From the NCBI GenBank assembly GCA_018903185.1, contig JAHIQV010000124.1, forward strand, positions 1-6,059: a DNA stretch of 6,059 nucleotides, written 5' to 3'. The notes beneath the pieces were generated by a model. It made no database searches and was not told the origin of the DNA. It saw nothing but the letters and a program-made list of their open reading frames with translations. The translations under genes were made by a program, and so were the position numbers. The DNA is from Gammaproteobacteria bacterium. GTDB taxonomy: Bacteria > Pseudomonadota > Gammaproteobacteria > Burkholderiales > Burkholderiaceae_C. This document shows, piece after piece, positions 1 to 5,702 of the stretch; position 1 is the stretch's first letter; every line of letters starts with the position of its first letter.

Positions 1-1169
1 CCGCCGACACACAGCGTGGCGAGGCCGTAGCGCTTTTTCGTCCTGTGCAGCTCGTCGATCAGCGTGTTCAGGATCATCGCGCCCGTGGCGCCCAAGGGGT
101 GACCCAGCGCAATCGCACCCCCGTTCACGTTCACCTTCTCGTGCGGTACGCCCATCTCGCGCATGAAGCGCATGGGCACGGCGGCAAAGGCTTCGTTCAC
201 CTCGAACAGGTCGATCTGGTGAATGGTGAGGCCGGCCTTGGCCAGCGCCTTGCGCGCGGCAGGCATGGGGCCGGTGAGCATGATGGTCGGGTCCGCGCCC
301 GAGAGCGCGACGGCCACGATGCGCGCGCGCGGTGTGAAGCCGTGGGTCTTGCCCGCGGCCTCGCTGCCGATCAGCATGGCGGCCGCGCCGTCCACGATGC
401 CCGACGAATTGCCCGCGTGGTGCACGTGGTGGATGCGCTCCACCTGCGGGTAGCGTTGCAGCGCCACCGCGTCGAAGCCCATGGCACCGAGTTGCTCGAA
501 GGCGGGCTTCAGCCCGGCCAGGCCCGCCATGGTGGTGTGCGGTTTGATGAACTCGTCCACCGCCAGGATGATCTGGCCCAGCGGATCTTTCACCGGCACC
601 ACCGAGTGCTGGAAATGCCCGGCCGCGCGCGCAGCGGCGGCGCGCTTCTGCGATTCGAGCGCGAAGGCGTCCACGTCTTCGCGCGTGAAGCCGTCGAGCG
701 TGGCGATCAGGTCGGCGCCGATGCCTTGTGGCACGAACAGCGTGGCGCTGTTGGTCTCCGGGTCCTGCGCCCAGGCACCGCCGTCAGAGCCGATCGGCAC
801 GCGGCTCATGCTCTCCACACCGCCGGCCACGACCAGGTCTTCCCAGCCGCTCTTCACCTTCATGGCGGCCATGTTCACCGCCTCCAGGCCCGAGGCGCAG
901 AAGCGGTTGAGCTGCACACCCGAGCAGCGCCAGTCCCAGCCGGCCTTGAGCGCGGCCACCTTGGGCAGCACCGAACCCTGCTCGCCAATGGGCGAGACCA
1001 CACCCATCACCACGTCGTCCACCGCCGAGGTGTCCAGGTGGTTGCGGTGCTGCAGTTCGCGCAGCAGGCCGGCCAGCAGGTTGACCGGCTTGACCTCGTG
1101 CAGGCTGCCGTCTTTTTTGCCCTTGCCGCGCGGGGTGCGGATGGCGTCGTAAACGAAGGCTTCGCTCAT
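1..1169 (-). CDS. Acetyl-CoA C-acyltransferase (thiolase), 3' end cut by window edge
   Basis: Thiolases cleave 3-ketoacyl-CoA with CoA to acetyl-CoA plus a shortened acyl-CoA (last step of beta-oxidation), or run in reverse to make acetoacetyl-CoA; they act in the cytoplasm. I translated 389 residues from the ATG at 1169. The start [16 protein letters not shown] is the usual thiolase N-terminus. The nucleophilic Cys91 lies in [11 protein letters not shown], Asn325 in VNEAFA, His357 in [15 protein letters not shown], and the second active-site Cys387 in LCVGG at the very edge. Only about a dozen C-terminal residues are missing. An AGGAG Shine-Dalgarno (complement of 1178-1182) sits 8 bases before the start. 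It diverges from an acyl-CoA dehydrogenase, which favours a degradative role. Residues around 130-165 are shorter than in many thiolases, as in a proteobacterial subgroup that I recall being annotated simply as acetyl-CoA acetyltransferase. FadA-like and AtoB-like specificity cannot be told apart here, so no symbol is given. Confidence 0.93.
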   Translation of the reverse strand, partial: MSEAFVYDAIRTPRGKGKKDGSLHEVKPVNLLAGLLRELQHRNHLDTSAVDDVVMGVVSPIGEQGSVLPKVAALKAGWDWRCSGVQLNRFCASGLEAVNMAAMKVKSGWEDLVVAGGVESMSRVPIGSDGGAWAQDPETNSATLFVPQGIGADLIATLDGFTREDVDAFALESQKRAAAARAAGHFQHSVVPVKDPLGQIILAVDEFIKPHTTMAGLAGLKPAFEQLGAMGFDAVALQRYPQVERIHHVHHAGNSSGIVDGAAAMLIGSEAAGKTHGFTPRARIVAVALSGADPTIMLTGPMPAARKALAKAGLTIHQIDLFEVNEAFAAVPMRFMREMGVPHEKVNVNGGAIALGHPLGATGAMILNTLIDELHRTKKRYGLATLCVG

Positions 1170-1233
1170 GGGCTTGTCTCCTGGGGGATTTGCCCGGATG
1201 GTCGGGCCTATAAGATCAGTATAGACTTTCGCC

Positions 1234-1245
1234 AAGCAAATGCTT
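1234..1245. promoter_or_regulatory. Candidate operator: inverted repeat AAGCA-AA-TGCTT
   Basis: A perfect 5-bp inverted repeat with a 2-bp centre lies just upstream of the rightward -10 box (1248-1253) and overlaps the leftward -35-like element. That is a typical place for a repressor of fatty-acid or acyl-CoA genes, such as a TetR- or MerR-type regulator. I cannot match it to a known consensus with certainty. A 12-bp palindrome can also arise by chance. Confidence 0.35.
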
Positions 1246-1268
1246 TGTATAAATCACTCCACCCGTCC

Positions 1269-1276
1269 GGAAGGTG
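1269..1276 (+). promoter_or_regulatory. Ribosome binding site that sets the acyl-CoA dehydrogenase start
   Basis: GGAAGGTG lies 5 bases before the ATG at 1282. The earlier in-frame ATG at 1240 falls inside the inverted repeat and upstream of the -10-like box. It has no purine-rich site before it, and it would add 14 residues foreign to the family, so 1282 is preferred. Confidence 0.75.
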
Positions 1277-1281
1277 ACACC

Positions 1282-2436
1282 ATGATCGACCGCAACCTGT
1301 TCAACGCCGACCACGAAGCCTTCCGCGACAGCTTTCGCCGCTTTGTGGAAAAGGAGATTACGCCCTTCCATGAGGGCTGGGAAGAGCAGGGATACGTGGA
1401 CCGCGATGTCTGGCGCAAGGCCGGCGAAAACGGCTTTCTCTGCATGACCATGCCCGAAGAATATGGCGGCGCCGGGGCCGACAAGCTGTACTCGGTGGCG
1501 CAGATGGAGGAGATCGCACACGCGGGCGTGAGCGGTATCGGCTTCGGCCTGCACAGCGAGATCGTGGCGCCGTACATCCTGCACTACGGCACCGAGGCGC
1601 AGAAGCAGAAATACCTGCCGTTGCTGGCCACGGGCGAGATGGTGGGCGCCATCGCCATGAGCGAGCCCGCCGCGGGCAGCGACCTGCAGGGCGTGAAGAC
1701 CACGGCCATCAAACAAGCCGACGGCAGCTACCTGCTCAACGGCAGCAAGACCTTCATCACCAACGGCTGGCACGCCGACCTGGTGATCGTGGTCGCCAAG
1801 ACCGACCCGGCTGCAGGCGCCAAGGGCACGAGCCTGCTGCTGGTGGAGCAGGGCATGGCGGGCTTCAGCAAGGGCAAGCGCCTGAAGAAGCTGGGCATGA
1901 AGGCGCAGGACACGTCGGAATTGTTCTTTGACAACGTCAGCGTGCCTGCCGAAAACCTGCTGGGGGGTGAGGGCAGGGGCTTCATCTGCCTCATGGAGCA
2001 GTTGCCCTGGGAGCGCCTGCAGATCGCCATCGGTGCCGTGGCTGCGGCGCAAGCCGCCATCGACTGGACGGTGCAGTACGTGAAAGACCGCAAGGTCTTC
2101 GGCCAGCCGGTCGCGAGCTACCAGAACACGCGCTACACACTGGCCGAACTGCAGACCGAGGTGCAGGTGGCGCGCGTGTTCGTGGACAAGTGCTGCGAGC
2201 TGATCGTGCAGGAAAAGCTCGACACCGCGACCGCCAGCATGGCCAAGTACTGGTGCAGCGATCTGCAGTGCAAGGTGATGGACGAGTGCGTGCAGCTGCA
2301 CGGCGGTTACGGCTACATGTGGGAATACCCGATCACCCGGGCCTACGCCGACGCGCGCGTGCAGCGCATCTACGGCGGCACCAACGAGATCATGAAAGAG
2401 GTGATCTCGCGCAGCATGGGCCTGGGCGCAAGCTGA
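1282..2436 (+). CDS. Acyl-CoA dehydrogenase, long-chain (LCAD)-type active site
   Basis: This flavoenzyme introduces the trans-2,3 double bond into acyl-CoA, the first step of beta-oxidation, and passes electrons to electron-transfer flavoprotein. At 384 residues it has the normal family length. The N-terminal helical domain starts with MIDRNLFNADHEAFRDSFRRF. The first family signature, AMSEPAAGSDLQG, is at residues 125-137, followed by the beta domain with NGSKTFITNG. The second signature, QLHGGYGYMWEYPITRAYAD, is at 338-357 in the C-terminal helical domain. At the position of the medium/short-chain catalytic Glu there is Gly365 (IYGGTNEI). The catalytic base is instead expected to be Glu244 in PWERLQIAI, as in mammalian LCAD and isovaleryl-CoA dehydrogenase. 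The C-terminal half resembles LCAD closely as I remember it. Long or branched acyl-CoA is a reasonable guess for substrate, but chain length cannot be read from sequence. It diverges from the thiolase gene and is followed by a strong terminator. Confidence 0.95.
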   Translation: MIDRNLFNADHEAFRDSFRRFVEKEITPFHEGWEEQGYVDRDVWRKAGENGFLCMTMPEEYGGAGADKLYSVAQMEEIAHAGVSGIGFGLHSEIVAPYILHYGTEAQKQKYLPLLATGEMVGAIAMSEPAAGSDLQGVKTTAIKQADGSYLLNGSKTFITNGWHADLVIVVAKTDPAAGAKGTSLLLVEQGMAGFSKGKRLKKLGMKAQDTSELFFDNVSVPAENLLGGEGRGFICLMEQLPWERLQIAIGAVAAAQAAIDWTVQYVKDRKVFGQPVASYQNTRYTLAELQTEVQVARVFVDKCCELIVQEKLDTATASMAKYWCSDLQCKVMDECVQLHGGYGYMWEYPITRAYADARVQRIYGGTNEIMKEVISRSMGLGAS

Positions 2437-2474
2437 GCCAATGACGCCCGGTGCACACCGGCCGCAGAAAAGCC

Positions 2475-2496
2475 AAAAGGCCCCGTGGGGCCTTTT
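2475..2496. terminator. Bidirectional rho-independent terminator
   Basis: AAAAGGCCCC at 2475-2484 and GGGGCCTTTT at 2487-2496 form a perfect inverted repeat. The stem is about 9 bp of mostly G/C pairs capped by CGTG. Rightward it ends in CCTTTTGTGT, 38 bases after the acyl-CoA dehydrogenase stop. Leftward it ends in CCTTTTGGCTTTTC, 7 bases after the encoded CCA of the tRNA. Because the flanking A and T runs are symmetric, one hairpin can stop both convergent transcripts. Confidence 0.88.
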
Positions 2497-2503
2497 GTGT
2501 ATC

Positions 2504-2577
2504 TGGAGCGGGTGAAGGGAATCGAACCCTCGTATGAAGCTTGGGAAGCTGCCGTTCTACCATTGAACTACACCCGC
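2504..2577 (-). tRNA. tRNA-Gly, anticodon CCC
   Basis: The complement folds as a complete 74-nt tRNA with encoded CCA. The acceptor stem GCGGGTG pairs fully with CACCCGC. The D arm is GTTC-AATGGTA-GAAC, the anticodon loop TTCCCAA (anticodon CCC, complement of 2543-2545), the variable loop ATAC, and the T arm GAGGG-TTCGATT-CCCTT. Discriminator U73 is the glycine identity base. It closely resembles E. coli glyU. It reads GGG glycine codons. One anticodon-stem pair is a C28-U42 mismatch (bases 2551 and 2537). It stands alone, with its own terminator at 2475-2496. Confidence 0.97.
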
Positions 2578-2710
2578 GAAAACGCTTCGAATGATAACGC
2601 ACGGGCGTGGCGCCACTCGCTGCGGCTGTTCCGGGTTCCGGAAACGCCCAGACGGACCACCGCCATGACCGATCCAGCGCCTTTCTGACACATTTTTCAA
2701 GGAGTTTCAT
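2578..2710. other. Spacer between tRNA-Gly and lipoprotein gene
   Basis: This 133-bp non-coding stretch must carry promoters for both flanking divergent genes. It contains a 10-bp palindrome, GTGGCGCCAC (2607-2616), and a perfect 6-bp hairpin, TTCCGG-GTT-CCGGAA (2629-2643), with no T-run after it, so it is not a terminator. I cannot point to a convincing rightward -35/-10 pair for the lipoprotein gene. The last bases carry the ribosome binding site AAGGAG at 2699-2704. Confidence 0.5.
2591..2596 (-). promoter_or_regulatory. Possible -10 box for tRNA-Gly
   Basis: The complement reads TATCAT, 5 of 6 to the sigma-70 consensus. It would place transcription start about 7 bases before the mature tRNA 5' end, typical of a short tRNA leader. 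No convincing -35 hexamer is seen 16-18 bases further upstream (around 2613-2620). Confidence 0.35.
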
Positions 2711-3184
2711 ATGCGTTTCCCCGCACGTTTTCCTGCACGACTGGTCCTCGTTGGCGCGCTCGCTGCGGCGCTGGCGGGTTGTGCTGCACCGGGTGGTCCG
2801 AACGAAACCGGCGGCATGGTCGTCGGCGGTGTGCTCGGCGGTGCCTTGGGCTCGCAGGTGGGCGGTGGCACAGGCCGCACGGCGGCCACCATCGTGGGCG
2901 CGCTGATCGGCGCCAACATCGGCGCCAACGTCGGCCGCTCCATGGACAGCACCGACCGCATGCGCACCGCGCAGGTGCTGGAAACCTCGCAGACCGGCCA
3001 GCCGACCCAGTGGGTCAACCCCGACACGCGCAACCAGTACACCGTGACGCCCACGCGCACCTATGAATCGGCCGGCGCGCCCTGCCGCGAATACACCATG
3101 CGGGCGATCGTGGGCGGCCGGCCCGACGACGTCTACGGCCGGGCCTGCCGGCAGCCCGATGGCAGCTGGCAGGTGGTGAACTGA
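2711..3184 (+). CDS. Glycine-zipper lipoprotein, 17-kDa surface antigen / SlyB-like
   Basis: A 157-residue protein likely anchored to the outer membrane by lipid. Residues 1-23 form a signal peptide: Arg-rich start, hydrophobic LVLVGALAAALA, then a lipobox ending LAGC with the lipidated Cys24. Residues about 33-77 are a glycine-zipper region with repeated GG and GxxxG spacing (GGMVVGGVLGGALGSQVGGG, then GALIGANIGANVG) that could pack as two membrane-associated helices. The C-terminal part (about 95-157) resembles the 17-kDa antigen fold: ending YGRACRQPDGSWQVVN, with Cys125 and Cys146 possibly forming a periplasmic disulfide. The start is set by AAGGAG at 2699-2704, 6 bases before the ATG. 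Relatives are envelope proteins of unclear function, often tied to envelope stress; that role is not shown here. It is monocistronic, and its stop lies 15 bases from the convergent gabD stop. Confidence 0.88.
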   Translation: MRFPARFPARLVLVGALAAALAGCAAPGGPNETGGMVVGGVLGGALGSQVGGGTGRTAATIVGALIGANIGANVGRSMDSTDRMRTAQVLETSQTGQPTQWVNPDTRNQYTVTPTRTYESAGAPCREYTMRAIVGGRPDDVYGRACRQPDGSWQVVN

Positions 3185-3199
3185 TAGGCCCTGGGGCGG

Positions 3200-4678
3200 T
3201 TACTTCAGAATGTCGCCGAGGCAGAGGTACTTGATCTCGACGTAGTCGTCCATGCCATGGTGCGAGCCTTCGCGGCCCAGGCCGGACTGCTTGACGCCGC
3301 CGAAGGGCACGTGCTCGGTGGCCAGGATGCCGACGTTGATGCCGACCATGCCGTACTCCAGCGCTTCGGCCACGCGGTAGATGCGGCCGATGTCGCGGCT
3401 GTAGAAGTAGCTGGCCAGACCGAACTCGGTGTTGTTGGCCGCGTCGATGGCTTCCTGTTCGGTGCTGAACTTGAACACCGGGGCGAAGGGGCCGAAGGTT
3501 TCTTCTTTCGCGCACAGCATGTCGGCGGTCGCGTCGGCCACCACGGTGGGCTCGAAGAACTGTCCCGCCAGGCGCTTGCCACCGGCCACCACGCGCCCGC
3601 CCTTGGCCACGGCGTCGTCCACGTGGCGTTGCACCTTCACCAGCGCGGCTTCTTCGATCAGCGGCCCCTGGTTCACGCCCTCTTCAAAGCCGTTGCCGAC
3701 CTTGGCGGTTTTTACCTTGGCGGCGAACTTTTCGACGAACTCGTCGTACACACCCTCCTGCACGTACAGCCGGTTCGAGCAGACGCAGGTCTGGCCGGCG
3801 TTGCGGTATTTGCTGGCGAAAGCGCCTTCCACCGCGCTGTCGATGTCGGCGTCGTTGAACACGATGAAGGGTGCGTTGCCGCCGAGTTCGAGCGACATCT
3901 TCTTCACCGTCGGCGCGCTCTGCGCCATCAGGATGCGGCCCACTTCGGTGGAGCCGGTGAAGCTGATGTGGCGCACCACGTCGCTGGCGCAGATCACTTT
4001 GCCGACGGCGATGGAGTTCTGGTCGTCGGCCGTGATCATGTTCAGCACACCGGCCGGGATGCCGGCGCGGATGGCCAGCTCGGCGGCGGCCAGCGCGGTC
4101 AGCGGCGTGAGTTCGGCGGGCTTGATGATGACCGGGCAACCGGCGGCCAATGCGGGCGCGACCTTGCGCGTGATCATGGCGAGCGGGAAGTTCCAGGGCG
4201 TGATGGCCGCGCAGACGCCGATGGGCTGCTTGAGCACCATCAGGCGGCGGTTGTTGTCGAACTGCGGCAGGGTCTCGCCGTTGACGCGCTTGGCTTCTTC
4301 GGCAAACCACTCGACGAAGCTCGCGCCGTAGGCCACTTCGCCCTTGGCTTCGGCCAGCGGCTTGCCCTGCTCGGCGGTCATGATGCGGCCCAGGTCGTCC
4401 TGGTTGGCCATGAGCAGGTCGTACCACTTGCGCAGGATGATGCTGCGCTCCTTGGCCGTCTTGCCCTTCCAGCCAGCCCAGGCGGCGTTGGCGGCGGCGA
4501 TGGCTTTCTCGGCATCGGCCGGGCCCAGGTTGGCCACGTCGGCGAGCTTCTGGCCGGTGGCCGGATCGAGCACGTCAAAGCGGCTGCTGCCCTTGACCCA
4601 CTCGCCGTTGATCAGCGCGTCGGTTTTTAGCAGGGTCGGGTCCTTGAGTTGGGCCAGGGGGGAGGTCTTCATGTCCAT
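3200..4678 (-). CDS. gabD: NAD(P)-dependent succinate-semialdehyde dehydrogenase
   Basis: Oxidises succinate semialdehyde to succinate, the last step of GABA breakdown, in the cytoplasm. The 492-residue product matches the GabD family along its length: LINGEWVKGSS near the N-terminus, the substrate/cofactor stretch AITPWNFPLAMITRK, FTGSTEVGR in the nucleotide-binding domain, general base Glu264 in LELGGNAPF, nucleophile Cys298 in GQTCVCSNR, and the diagnostic C-terminal GLGREGSHHGMDDYVEIKYLC. The 34-residue Glu-Cys spacing equals that of E. coli GabD. Cys300, two residues after the nucleophile, is the partner used for a redox-switch disulfide in human SSADH. The ATG at 4678 has only a weak ribosome site. 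A second in-frame ATG at 4672 would shorten it by two residues. It lies 60 bp downstream of the guanidinobutyrase gene on the same strand. Glutarate-semialdehyde dehydrogenase (DavD-like) activity is an alternative or additional function. Confidence 0.93.
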   Translation of the reverse strand: MDMKTSPLAQLKDPTLLKTDALINGEWVKGSSRFDVLDPATGQKLADVANLGPADAEKAIAAANAAWAGWKGKTAKERSIILRKWYDLLMANQDDLGRIMTAEQGKPLAEAKGEVAYGASFVEWFAEEAKRVNGETLPQFDNNRRLMVLKQPIGVCAAITPWNFPLAMITRKVAPALAAGCPVIIKPAELTPLTALAAAELAIRAGIPAGVLNMITADDQNSIAVGKVICASDVVRHISFTGSTEVGRILMAQSAPTVKKMSLELGGNAPFIVFNDADIDSAVEGAFASKYRNAGQTCVCSNRLYVQEGVYDEFVEKFAAKVKTAKVGNGFEEGVNQGPLIEEAALVKVQRHVDDAVAKGGRVVAGGKRLAGQFFEPTVVADATADMLCAKEETFGPFAPVFKFSTEQEAIDAANNTEFGLASYFYSRDIGRIYRVAEALEYGMVGINVGILATEHVPFGGVKQSGLGREGSHHGMDDYVEIKYLCLGDILK

Positions 4679-4738
4679 GGGATGTCTCGCTCGGTTCGGT
4701 AAAAAGAAGAGGTTAGCGCCAAATGCGCTGCAGCGCCG
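4679..4738 (-). other. gbuA-gabD spacer with overlapping hairpins
   Basis: The leftward transcript carries a perfect 12-bp palindrome, GCGCTGCAGCGC (complement of 4725-4736). It overlaps a second possible hairpin, AGCGC-ATTTG-GCGCT (complement of 4715-4729). The two share the AGCGC arm, so only one can form at a time. The second is followed after AACC by a pyrimidine run, TCTTCTTTTT. This could be a weak terminator, an attenuator, or an mRNA-processing or stability element. No clear promoter is seen. Confidence 0.3.
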
Positions 4739-5698
4739 TCACCGGTATTTCACACCCGGCAACACGCACAGCATTTCAAACAGCAGGTTGGCGCCGAGCA
4801 GGGCGGTGTTGCCGCTGGTGTCGTAGGCCGGGGACACTTCGACCAGGTCGCAGCCCACGAGGTTCAAGCCGCGGCAGCCGCGCACGATCTCCAGCGCCTG
4901 CGGCACGGTGAGCCCGCCAATCTCGGGCGTGCCGGTGCCGCCGGCGTAGGCCGGGTCGATGCCGTCGATGTCGAAGCTGAGGTAGGTGGGTGTGTCGGGA
5001 CCGATCTTTTCGCGGATTTGCGCCATCAAGGGCGCCAGGCTGGTCCACCAGACCTCGTGCGCCGGCACCACGGTGAAGCCCTGCTGGCGCGGCCAGTCGA
5101 AGTCTTCGGCCGAATAGCCGCTGCCGCGCAGGCCGATCTGCCAGACCTTGTCGCCGATGAGCAGGCCTTCTTCCACCGCGCGGCGGAACGGGGTGCCGTG
5201 GGCGATGGCCTCGCCAAACATGTCGGGGTTCACATCCGCGTGCGCGTCCACATGGATCATCGCCACCGGGCCGTGTGTCGCCTTCATCGCTCGCAGGATC
5301 GGCAGGGCGATGGTGTGGTCACCGCCGAGCGTGAGCGGGATGCAACCGGCCTCGATGATGGGGCGGTAGTGCTGCTCGATGAGGTCCACCGACTTCAGCA
5401 GGTTGTAGGTGTTGATCGCCACGTCGCCCAGATCGGCCACCTGCAGCGCGTCGAAGGGCGCGGCGCCGGTGGCCATGTTGTAGGGGCGGATCAGGCAGGA
5501 CTCGGCGCGGATCTGGCGCGGGCCGAAGCGCGCACCCGGGCGGTGGCTGGTGCCGGTGTCGAGCGGCACGCCGATGAAGCCGGCGTTCAGACCTTTGGCA
5601 CTGGTGGCGACGGGCAGCCGCATCATGCTGGCGAGGCCGCCAAAACGCGGCATGGTGTTGCCGCCCATAGGCTGGTTGAAAGCGGTGGAGTCGCTCAT
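4739..5698 (-). CDS. gbuA: Guanidinobutyrase / agmatinase-family ureohydrolase
   Basis: A 319-residue Mn-dependent arginase-fold enzyme that releases urea from a guanidino compound. The binuclear metal ligands are all present: His128 in GGDHTI, Asp151, His153 and Asp155 in HVDAHADV, and Asp243 and Asp245 in SFDIDGIDP. The start NQPMGGNTMPRFGG and the stretch RPYNMATGAAPFDALQVADLGDVAINT closely match Pseudomonas aeruginosa GbuA as I recall it. GbuA converts 4-guanidinobutanoate to 4-aminobutanoate (GABA) plus urea. The matching N-terminus supports the ATG at 5698 despite a weak ribosome site, and translation may be coupled to the acetyltransferase gene ending 4 bases upstream. The gabD gene downstream acts later on the same carbon, which supports guanidinobutyrase over agmatinase. 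Automatic annotation may call it speB (agmatinase). Guanidinopropionase is less likely because that family differs in the MATGAAPF region. Confidence 0.85.
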   Translation of the reverse strand: MSDSTAFNQPMGGNTMPRFGGLASMMRLPVATSAKGLNAGFIGVPLDTGTSHRPGARFGPRQIRAESCLIRPYNMATGAAPFDALQVADLGDVAINTYNLLKSVDLIEQHYRPIIEAGCIPLTLGGDHTIALPILRAMKATHGPVAMIHVDAHADVNPDMFGEAIAHGTPFRRAVEEGLLIGDKVWQIGLRGSGYSAEDFDWPRQQGFTVVPAHEVWWTSLAPLMAQIREKIGPDTPTYLSFDIDGIDPAYAGGTGTPEIGGLTVPQALEIVRGCRGLNLVGCDLVEVSPAYDTSGNTALLGANLLFEMLCVLPGVKYR

Positions 5699-5702
5699 GG
5701 CA

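Larger units (their letters stand above)
1170..1281. promoter_or_regulatory. Divergent promoter region between thiolase and acyl-CoA dehydrogenase
   Basis: This 112-bp gap is markedly more A/T-rich in its middle (1205-1256) than the surrounding genes and must hold the start signals of both. Rightward, TATAAA at 1248-1253 is a good -10 match, but the only -35-like element (TAGACT, 1222-1227) is 20 bases away, which is too far, so a regulator may assist. Leftward, the strand reads TTGGCG (complement of 1230-1235), 17 bases, then TATAGG (complement of 1207-1212). An alternative -10, TATACT, is the complement of 1218-1223. The elements interleave around the inverted repeat at 1234-1245, so a protein bound there could affect both genes. 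Promoter positions are inferred by eye. Confidence 0.5.

Noticed and set aside
45..1277. Open frame of 410 codons on the plus strand opposite the thiolase
   Set aside because: His/Arg/Gly-rich shadow. The complementary strand holds all thiolase active-site motifs in order.
1240..1281. Upstream ATG giving a 398-residue acyl-CoA dehydrogenase
   Set aside because: It lies inside the inverted repeat and before the likely -10 box, has no ribosome site, and the added residues do not match the family. The start at 1282 has GGAAGGTG just before it.
1216..2301. Open frame of 361 codons on the minus strand opposite the acyl-CoA dehydrogenase
   Set aside because: Low-complexity His/Leu/Ala-rich composition and no domain; it mirrors the real gene.
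2629..2643. TTCCGG-GTT-CCGGAA hairpin as a terminator
   Set aside because: No T-run on either side, and there is no gene ending nearby in either direction that needs it.
2666..2689. Seven-codon open frame (MTDPAPF) before the lipoprotein gene
   Set aside because: No ribosome site and too short to judge; chance occurrence in the spacer is enough to explain it.
2504..2710. tRNA-Gly as an integration site for a mobile element
   Set aside because: No integrase, no repeat of the tRNA 3' end elsewhere in the window, and normal housekeeping genes on both sides.
3257..4630. Open frame of 457 codons on the plus strand opposite gabD
   Set aside because: It is antisense to a well-supported gene, rich in His, Gly and Arg with no recognisable domain. 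This is the usual by-product of high-GC codon use in the opposite frame.
4679..4738. Guanidine riboswitch linked to the guanidinobutyrase gene
   Set aside because: The spacer is downstream of gbuA, and the hairpins lack the ACGR loops of the guanidine-II class. Upstream of gbuA there are only 4 bases.
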